Positions 56,876 to 64,000 of a stretch of DNA of 64,000 nucleotides are shown here, piece after piece (positions within the stretch are counted from its first letter, which is position 1; each line of letters starts with the position of its first letter). The translations under genes and the position numbers were made by a program. The stretch is from Thinopyrum elongatum (Eukaryota; Streptophyta; Magnoliopsida; Poales; Poaceae): assembly GCA_011799875.1 (NCBI GenBank), contig CM022302.1:319404144-319468143 (forward strand), given 5' to 3'. The notes under the pieces were generated by a model. The model did not search any database, was not told where the DNA came from, and worked only from the letters and a program-made list of their open reading frames with translations.

Positions 56876-57180
56876 GATCGCCGGCGCCTGAGTTGGAGAA
56901 GGAAGGGGGGCCGAGCTCGATTGGATCTGGAGAGGTCCTTGGCGGAGGAAAGGGGATCTGAAGCGAGGCAGGAAGGAGTAATGATGGCTTGAAGCAGTGC
57001 GCCAGTCTTTTGTCAGGTCGGGCAGTTGCCGAGGCGACGTGGGGAAGCGAAGACGCCCACGTCCCATCAGGCGCCATGCGTCAGCCTGGCCCACAGGCGA
57101 TTGGGGCCAGCGGTGCTTCGCCCTTGCCTTTGGCTTCGCCTCGAAGCCAAGCCCGAGCGCGCCTTGGGCCCGGGGGCTAC

Positions 57181-58050
57181 TGTCGGTGTTCTGGGGACCA
57201 GGGTACCAAGACTTGCCTGCCTGCGGCCCATGGCATGGCTCCCTCGACGGCCTGGTACGGCCCACCTCCAAGACCATCAAGACAAGACCCTTGCGAGGGG
57301 CCAAGCCTTGTGAGGCAAACGACACCAAGACCTCCTAAGGGAGCGGCCTCCTCAGGCGGCCTCCCGAGGAGCGGAGATTTCTATGCATGTACCCGGCCTC
57401 ATGACGCTGCGATGATGCAAGCCATGACGACCAAGGCAGGCGGGTGCCAGCCGGCACAGAGAAGGCAGTTTCCTCTTTGGTGCAAAGGAGGCAAGGACAA
57501 GCGTGGGTTCCCGAGGAATCTACCAAAGGTTTCCATTCTGGTGCTACGTGACCAAGACTACCAGCACGGCAGGATGGATGTCATCACCGAGCCCACCACT
57601 GTGTCACAACCAGAAGCTTTGCAGGCGAAGACCACCTTTCGTCAGGATAAGATGTACTACTTGTCCCCTTTCAAATTGGCCACTGTGGGATCCCTTCCCG
57701 GCTACGTTTTGGGGGAAGAGGACCGAGGCCACTATAAATATAGGTTAGCCACCACCATTGAAGGGGTCGACTCACTCTCACCCCCAAGCCCTCGTGAGGT
57801 TGTTCATCCTCTGTACTTGTTCATCCTCTGCCCCTCGTGAGGCCAATCCACCACAAAGCAGGACTAGTGTTTTACACCGCAAGGTGGCCCGAACCTGGGT
57901 AAAATGCCGTGTTCATCTTCTTCCTTGCTCACGCAAGCCCCGCTAGGCTAGGATGTGGGTCGACGAGCTGGTAGGCTGGATAGGTTGAGTTCTTCGCACA
58001 CGCCCCAGAGTTCGAACCTTTCTTGGGTCTGCGGAGCCCTGAATCCGACA
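57181..58050 (+). repeat. RLG-B 3' LTR
   Basis: Begins TGTCGGTGTTC after the polypurine tract cccgggggctac (57169-57180) and ends CCGACA, followed by GTCGG. TATAAATATA is at 57733-57742. Near-identical in plan to 38296-39166. Confidence 0.9.
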
Positions 58051-58599
58051 GTCGGCTTTGACCTCGAGTACACCATCGGTCGTGTCGGGCACGATCAGAA
58101 GGTTGCCGTCACCCAGTTGTGCGTGCGACATGACATCCTCGTCTACCACTACCACCTGGCCACAAGGTCTTGCGAGCGTTTCTCCAGGTTTATCAACATC
58201 TTCGACTACAGTTTCGCTACGGTGGACACCACCAACGATCTAAAAGCGCTCAAGATTTCGGGCTTTTAATGCCAGAATCTTGTCAACATCCAGGACCACT
58301 ACAAGGTCTGGGGCAGCGACAACAACAAACATAACTCCCTGGTTGACCTCGCCTCGGCCATCATCGACCCCTACTACATGAAGATGAAGGATGAGAGCAA
58401 GAAGGACAAGAACAACTGGCACAGTGCCTGGCATGAGAGACTGGATGAACAACACGTCAAGTACTCGGCCAAGGACGCGTACACAAGCTACGAGATGTAC
58501 ATGCGGATCGCTGACATGAGGGATTGTCTTCTTCCTGCCCCAGACGAGGGATTGAGCCACAGACCAGTGGCGGGAGCATCACAAGAAGTAGATTACTAG
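58051..58599 (+). pseudogene. Exonuclease-like gene of CACTA-R, 3' part
   Basis: Starts with the second GTCGG (58051-58055) and continues the interrupted Exo I motif as FDLEYTIG, retaining the D-x-E pair. LCVRHDILVYHYH, Exo II VDTTNDLKAL, a stop at 58267-58269 (GF*CQNLV), NLVNIQDHYKVW, and Exo III HVKYSAKDAYTSYEM with Y-x3-D follow, to TAG 58599. This is the full set of DEDDy residues. Such enzymes remove nucleotides from DNA 3' ends (family knowledge). Besides RLG-B there are one stop and one frameshift, so it is now inactive, but its catalytic residues survive better than in CACTA-L. Confidence 0.7.
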
Positions 58600-58697
58600 A
58601 CGATCGTTTCTCCTAGTTTAGAATGCATAGAATTGTTTATTGAGGTGTGTGCGAATGATTTGTATAGTCACTTATATAATTGGATGTTTATTTCAGT

Positions 58698-58725
<28 letters not shown>

Positions 58726-58728
<3 letters not shown>

Positions 58729-59101
58729 ATACTATTCATCACCCAGGGTGCAGAATACGTTATTCTTCACCCGAGGTAATCTTACCATCGTTTCAAATAT
58801 AAATTACATTTCGTATACATTCATATTGATTTTACTACGTAAAATTTGGCATAAGCAAACAAATATATAGGTTTTCAGTCTAGAAAATTTGCATTTATGT
58901 ATATTTTACACTATGTTTTTACGTTTGTAATTTTAGGTAACATAAAATATGATTTACGGCGATTATAATTTTCTTCCGTTCTCTTTTTACGTATGAAGTA
59001 AGAGCAAATTTACGGAACGTAAAAATACGGTGTATTGATGTTAAAATAGAAGGGGGTGAAGAATAACTATTCCTCACCCAGGGTGACGAATAGCACGACC
59101 C
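58726..59101. mobile_element. TIR MITE in (TA)n, between exonuclease gene and CACTA-R end
   Basis: Inverted ends of about 50 bp: GTAATACTATTCATCACCCAG.. on the left and, inverted, GGGTCGTGCTATTCGTCACC.. on the right, both continuing 'gttattcttcaccc'. Flanked by runs of TA (about 58697-58725 and 59102-59120). About 376 bp, AT-rich interior, non-coding. Superfamily not assigned. Confidence 0.65.
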
Positions 59102-59144
59102 TATATATATATATATATATGTTATTCTTTTGTAGACAGAGCAA

Positions 59145-59649
59145 ATCACACGGCTTATTAGCAGCAATCGTCTGTGTTATTATTGGTCTTCGCACACATT
59201 TCTGATTACGGACCTGTTTGCCGCGTATCACACACATCTTGTTCAGTTCACCTATTTCTGTTGTGTTGGCTCATCGCAAATAGTTCATCCTAGTGAACTG
59301 TATACCCTCCATCGCACACACCTTGATCTGGCTGACCGTTTCTATTGTGTTGCCTAATCACACACAGTTCATCCTAGTGAACTGTATATCGTATATCGCA
59401 CACACCCTCATCTGGCTGCCCGTTTCTGTTGTTCTGCCTCATCGCAAACAGTTCTTCTGGATTAACCGTTTGCCACGGATCGCACACGCAACTCTAATCT
59501 GAACCGTGTTTGATGTCACCGACATCGCAAAAGTTTTGCATCTTTTTTGACAGTTTTATTACATCATCGTTTGTGATTAATGCATCGCACACAGTTTCGT
59601 CGAAGGGTCTCTGATTGGACTGTCGCGTTTGGACCAACCTGTAGTAGTG
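59145..59649. repeat. CACTA-R right subterminal repeats and terminus
   Basis: Inverted counterpart of 11993-12520: repeated 'catcgcacacagttcatcc', 'ccgtttctgttgtgttgcc' and 'aaccgtgtttgatgtc' motifs, ending 'ggaccaacctgtagtagtg'. Confidence 0.8.
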
Positions 59650-59652
59650 CAT

Positions 59653-60034
59653 CGAGGATGACTTCAATTCAAGAAGGGTAGGATGATGAGGACATCACTA
59701 ACAAAGTTACACCCACAGCCCCTACTGCTACATATACTGGACCAATTACTAGAGCTCACGCACGCCAATTAAATTACTAGGTACTTTTGTTTCTTGGTAA
59801 TGAATCTAATGTTCATGAGAATATGATGCTGCCTAAATTGGATATATTTCTTTGCTTATAAATGAAGGGCTAAGCATGGACAAGAACGATGAACATTGGA
59901 GCATGATCAAGCATGGAGAAGATGGCGCGCGCAAGGGGGGCAAGAACAGAGTTTTCGTGGAGTTTTCAGCACTTTGGAGCCACCGTGATGCCATACAAGT
60001 ACATGGAAAAAATATACAAGATGCCCTTTTATAA
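59653..60034 (+). pseudogene. Tekay-type polyprotein tail, continuation after CACTA-R
   Basis: Continues the frame broken at 29546: 'tatactggaccaattactagagctcacgcacgc' encodes the YTGPITRAHAR tail motif and 'LNY..LFLGNESNVHENMMLPKLD' follows in shifted frames. From 59852 the frame INEGLSMDKNDEHWSMIKHG..ARKGGKNRVFVEF runs to 60034. Several stops and shifts. Its position immediately after CACTA-R supports one original reading frame. Confidence 0.65.
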
Positions 60035-60589
60035 ATTTCGTCCATAGCTTAATATAGGTGTTGCGCCACCTTATTTTTGGGCTAGGCCTATGTAATTTCA
60101 AAATACCTCTTAATAGGCAGTTTTTAGAGTCTGTATTGTAGGGGAAATGACTCAGGAGGTGTTTTAGTCCCGCCTTGCCAAGGCGGGACGATATCCCCTT
60201 CCTTTCCCCCTACAAATACAGCCCTTAAGGTACCGTTTAGACTTTGGATTTTGTTTAGATTAAAAGTTCACCATAGCTGCAACTTCGCGTACTTCGTTTG
60301 TCTTCTACGACCAGACAAAGATATCACAGAACCCCACTTTCATTAATAAAGCTTTCCTCTTATATTCGCAATATCCAGATTGCAATTTCAGTTTCTTGCT
60401 TGTTCTTTGTTTGCATGCAGGAAACAGACCCTCGTGGTCAGATTGATCGTGCTCCGACATGGTCAATAACCTCTCGGAGTTGGTTTAGCGATTGCTAAGG
60501 TGCGACGTCCTCGTACGTTCGTAGACGGATCATCAAAGTCTACTCCACCAAAAACGATAGCCACCATCTCATCATAAGACGAGACACCT
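60035..60589 (+). other. Tekay-type 3' untranslated/LTR-like sequence
   Basis: AT-rich, non-coding, with 'cccgccttgccaaggcgggacgatatcccc' (60170-60200) and 'ccccctacaaatacagccc' (about 60208), a possible TATA region. It ends near 'gacacctttgcctctatca', which I associate with the LTR end of this group. No LTR partner is in the window. Confidence 0.4.
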
Positions 60590-60980
60590 TTGCCTCTATC
60601 ACAATTTAACATGGGGGCTATCGTTGCACGTCGTCTACATAATAATGCTTTAGTTGGTGATTTCTTTGGTGGAATCTATGCTACTCGCTTAGCTGCTCAT
60701 CTAGGGGTACCCATTAAAGAAAATGATGCCATGTTGTCACCTAGTTTTCTTGACTATGATGCTATGGAATGCCACCAGTTCCTTCAGAGGAACAACCCTC
60801 CGTTCTGATACAGGCTAATCTTTAACAGGCGTCGTCTCTTCTATATTACTTTGCCTGCTCCTGACTTCTTCAACTTTCAGGAAAAACGTAGACAATATAT
60901 ACTTGAAGAGGGGGCCGAGGAGTACGAGAGGGCGGTGGAGACTGCCCGTCTCAACGAGGCAGCACGGCAAGTTGTGGCAC
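60590..60980 (+). pseudogene. Athila-type gag N-terminal fragment
   Basis: MGAIVARRLHNNALVGDFFG and GIYATRLAAHLGVPIKENDA, then a stop at 60806, YRLIFNRRRLFYITLPAPDF and EEYERAVETARLNEAARQ. Plant Athila gag N-termini have this pattern. It begins immediately after the Tekay-like tail and is cut at 60980 by the next LTR-like sequence. Confidence 0.6.
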
Positions 60981-63580
60981 TGTAACATCCCAAAATTTAT
61001 ATTTTTGAAATGTTAATTATTTAAATAGAATTAATTAAAACTTGCTTGTGTTTGTTTGAGTTTAGGTATGTTTGAGTACGATTTGAAACTTTTGATGTTA
61101 GAATGAATGTTCAAATGAGAGGGAATAAAATTACTTTCCCAATTATTCATTTGTATCTTATTTTGGGTTTGAGAATATTCAGACTATTTCCAATTTAAAT
61201 ATGAGAGAGGATGACATGACTTCCTCAAAGAATACTATTGGTGAATTATTGAATATTCTCCCATTTGGATTTTGAATATTTAAAACAATTCTAACTCAAA
61301 AATTAAATATTGGGAGAGAAGGTAATATGACTCCTTCAAGGTTAAAAAGAGTTGGAAATGCTTTAAATGTTATTTGCATTTTTCTCAGGAGTTCAAAAGT
61401 ATTGTGTGGAACATTTTGTAAGTGTCAAATTAAAGTTTATGAAAATATTATATGTATTTTTATAAGTATTTTGGACTAGAAAATGTTCACCAAGCTACAT
61501 ATAACTATATTTATTTATTTTTTTGTGGATGTTCTGTTTGTTTAGAAAAAAATTTGGATTAGTTTTGGAGCCAAAACCGTTTCTGTAAATTTATAAATAC
61601 GAAAACCTAAACCTATTGTATTGTGGGCGCAACCTAGCTAAACCTCGCCCAACGAGCGAGCCAGTAGCGCAGCAGCCAGACTGGCCCAGCCCAATGGCGC
61701 AGCAGTAGCCTCGCACATCAGTGCTAGCGTCACCCACATGGCCCACCTGTCTGCCTCTCTATTTTCCCATCTCTCCATGACATGCGGGACCCGTGGTCCT
61801 TCTTCCACCTCTGCTCGGTCTCCCTCCCCATCATGACAGCACCTCAACGAACAAAAAAAATCCACGATCTGTGCAATCCCTAACCCCCTCGACCGAATCC
61901 GTTGAAATAGATCGAATCCTGCGGCTCCTCTCGTTTGATTTCTTGCCTTGCCTCGTGAAATCAAGAACGGTACCGAGCACACCGAGCAGATGGATCTCCG
62001 CCGCCTGAAGCTCCTCCTCCGATGAATTGCACCGCGGATAGTAAGTCCCAGTCCTCACAGAACCTCTCATGGAATTCACCGAGACCTCACGCACCTCCCT
62101 CGCCTCCTTTTATTCTCAGGAAAGCGCTGGTTCGAGCGCCCCACATCCTCCCAAAGTTTGCCGGCAACTGGCATCGTTCCAGCCGCACCGCCTGGTCACC
62201 AGAGGTCGCCCATGTTGCCACTGAGGATGTTTTCGAGTCGGCCATGACGCCACGCACACCGTCCCATGCTTCCTGAGCTCCCAAAGCCACCTCCGTAAGC
62301 TCATGAACGGAGCCGAGCCGCCCCGCTGTCGCCATTATCGTGGGATTCGTCCCGTCAGGATTTCCCCCTGCCTGTAACCCTAGCTCCAATAAAACGCGCG
62401 TCATCCGATCTAACTTAATCAATGGCCAATCTCTGTTTAAATACCGAAACATTATCATCCACTCATATCATGCCGCGTGGCATTACAATAACAGTCGCGC
62501 AGCAGTCCAGATCGCTACCATGACAGCAATTTCAGCAAGTCAAAAACGCCGCCCCGACAAAGTTTAGACTGATTTCAAACCGAAATTCGTTCTGCTATAT
62601 CTTGTGATCTGTATACCCAAATGCAGTGATTCTTCCTCCTACACATTCATGTTTATCTTGACTACCCACTAGTATCTTTAGTTTCAGCTTTCAAACTTTT
62701 CAAACTTGAGCAATTCAAATTTGAATTCATACCTTTATTTGACCATATCGGGTGAATCGTGACACCTTTCCAATTGATTCCTTTTGCCTATGAACATCTG
62801 TACCAAATACTTGCTATCATATCATGTACATTCAGAATTTCAAATACTTTTGACCTATTGAATTTAAATTTAATTCAAACTCTAATTCGCTATAACCTTT
62901 GTTGTTGTATTTCTTTTCAATTAATTCTTGCTCCAAATGAATTCATATGTCATATGCAATATGTCTAACAACTTTCATGTTGTTCTCGAAATACTTTTGA
63001 CCTTGCTCCATATTATCTCAAACATAAGCTTTTATAGCAATATCTCTTTTTGTATTAACTCTTGTGAGTTGATCCTTCTACATTTCTCCTTCTAGCACCA
63101 TCGAGAACCTATAACATATAATATGCCCAGTTATGTTGATGTTGCTTAACCTTGCCATATTTTTGTTGTTCTTTTGATTCTTCTGTATGGCATGGTTATT
63201 GATTTGAGTTCTTTTGTTAACGATAGATTACTCGGAGCGTGACGAGTAGAATTACCAGGAATTGTGAGTGCGACGATCTTCATCCATCGTACCAGGCAAG
63301 TTACACCTTGATCATCCTTCATCCTTTTTTTCTATGCATGTAGTTCTATATCACATTACTATATTATGCATGTGTAGGAATATTAGGGCAATATGTTATT
63401 GCTATTGAAATTTTAGTTTAGTATGGCCTTATTGCGGATCGTGGTACGTGTATTCTTGCTATGCTATGTATACGGGGATTGGTTCGTGCTCATAGAGATT
63501 ATGTAAGGATTATACTAAATGACTTGAGACGTAACTAAAGAAATTCACCTCTGGGCGGAATGGTATTGCTGGGTGGTTTC
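60981..63580 (+). repeat. Putative LTR or non-autonomous retroelement starting TGTAACATCCC
   Basis: TGTAACATCCCAAAATTTAT at 60981 is a typical LTR start in Triticeae. AT-rich, with TATAAATACG (about 61590) followed by a GC-richer transcribed-looking section (61620-62560). No gene or domain found in any frame. No end or partner identified. Confidence 0.35.
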
Positions 63581-64000
63581 TGTAACACCCCCAGTGGTTA
63601 GCCACAGTAATTCCATTTTGATAATGCCAAGTCAGCATGATTAACAGTGCATGATCATCATTAACATCATATTGCATTTCAACTCCTAACCTCAAATTCA
63701 AATTTAAATGAAAGTGGAAAATAAAAGTTGTCCAACATAAAACTAAATTGTTCATTAAATGGAAAATATTACAGAGACCATTCTAAAATTGAAACCAACA
63801 ATAAATAAAATAATTAGGTGGCTCTAACATTGTCAAAATAGCTAGGATTAATGCATTTTAATTATTATAAAAATTGTGTGAGATCCCTTTAACTCCAAAC
63901 TAGTTTTTGACAGTGGTAGAGGATGCCTAGTATTTATTGGAACAGTTCCTATGTTTTACAAAATTTAATTTGAGGCCTAACAATTTACTAAACAGAGAAT
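63581..64000. repeat. Second LTR-like start, TGTAACACCCCC
   Basis: TGTAACACCCCCAGTGG at 63581-63597 opens AT-rich sequence that runs to the window edge. No coding sequence. Only one end visible. Confidence 0.3.

Larger units (their letters stand above)
38296..58050 (+). mobile_element. RLG-B, Tat-like gypsy retrotransposon with antisense ORF, hosts RLG-C
   Basis: LTRs of 871 and 870 bp with TGTCGG..CCGATA/CCGACA ends and an exact 5-bp duplication GTCGG (38291-38295 and 58051-58055). Without RLG-C it is about 9.6 kb. Order: LTR, primer site, gag and protease (plus), a reverse transcriptase remnant with an internal deletion, 1.6 kb non-coding, an antisense gene split by RLG-C, a polypurine tract (57169-57180, cccgggggctac), LTR. 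RNase H and integrase are absent, so it is non-autonomous. An extra antisense ORF between pol and the 3' LTR is described for Tat-lineage elements such as Grande. Confidence 0.9.
29547..59649. mobile_element. CACTA-R, inverted relative of CACTA-L, carrying RLG-B
   Basis: Left terminus CACTGGTACAGCAAGG at 29547; right terminus ...CCTGTAGTAGTG at 59649 (inverted: CACTACTACAGG). Flanking triplets are CGT (29544-29546) and CAT (59650-59652), one base apart, as expected from later mutation of a CpG. The interrupted Tekay-type coding sequence continues at 59653, which confirms the insertion. Without RLG-B it is about 10.3 kb. Contents, all inverted with respect to CACTA-L: B3 gene (minus), SIM-tailed gene (minus), alanine-rich gene (minus), 503-bp array, Pro/Ala-rich gene (plus), exonuclease gene (plus). 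No transposase. Confidence 0.85.

Noticed and set aside
55351..56992. Plus-strand frames of 154-239 codons
   Set aside because: They overlap the recognisable PF04195-like gene on the minus strand and are GC-driven shadows.
29547..59649. Treating 11993-59649 as one giant CACTA element
   Set aside because: Each half has its own pair of termini and flanking triplets (AAT/AAT and CGT/CAT), and host sequence resumes after each.
60981..64000. A host gene in the GC-richer part (61620-62560)
   Set aside because: No frame carries recognisable domains, and the TGTAACATCCC start and TATA layout suit an LTR better.

Overview
The window looks like intergenic DNA from a large grass genome, most probably Triticeae (wheat, barley or a relative). 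The evidence is wall-to-wall nested Class I and II transposons: CACTA elements with TNP2 transposase and long subterminal arrays, Athila-, Tekay- and Tat-type Ty3/gypsy elements, and Stowaway-type MITEs. I found no host gene, rRNA, tRNA or CRISPR that I could support. Family placements come from recognised protein motifs, not a database search.

Layout. (1) 1-10825: right part of a CACTA element (CACTA-1) with a decayed TNP2 transposase, a spliced GRF zinc-finger gene on the opposite strand, and about 4 kb of subterminal repeats ending ...TGTAGTG. (2) 10826-11625: unclassified repeat flank. (3) From 11626: an Athila-lineage LTR retrotransposon (RLG-A) whose 5' LTR is split by CACTA-L (11993-23628, TSD AAT). 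Its gag-protease part (24764-27406) is joined at about 28105 to the RNase H/integrase of a Tekay-type element. (4) The Tekay-type coding region is split by a second CACTA of the same family as CACTA-L, in opposite orientation: CACTA-R (29547-59649, TSD CGT/CAT). (5) CACTA-R contains RLG-B (38296-58050, TSD GTCGG), a Tat-like element with gag-protease, a deleted reverse transcriptase and an antisense ORF. (6) RLG-B contains RLG-C (45233-55414, TSD GTAAG), a structurally complete Athila-type element with a frameshifted polyprotein. (7) 59650-64000: the rest of the Tekay-type element, an Athila-type gag fragment and further LTR-like DNA.

The most unusual content is in the CACTA-L/CACTA-R pair. 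Neither carries a recognisable transposase. Both keep a DEDDy-type 3'-5' exonuclease-like gene at one end and a B3 DNA-binding gene at the other, while the interior differs: F-box/FBD pseudogene and a 0.3-0.45-kb array in L; a gene ending in a SUMO-interaction-like motif, an alanine-rich repeat gene, a 503-bp array and a Pro/Ala-rich gene in R. CACTA-1 adds a GRF (single-strand DNA-binding type) gene and the tail of a gene with a similar C-terminal motif. These look like transposon accessory genes, possibly involved in end recognition, DNA processing or SUMO-linked chromatin contacts. That function is inference.
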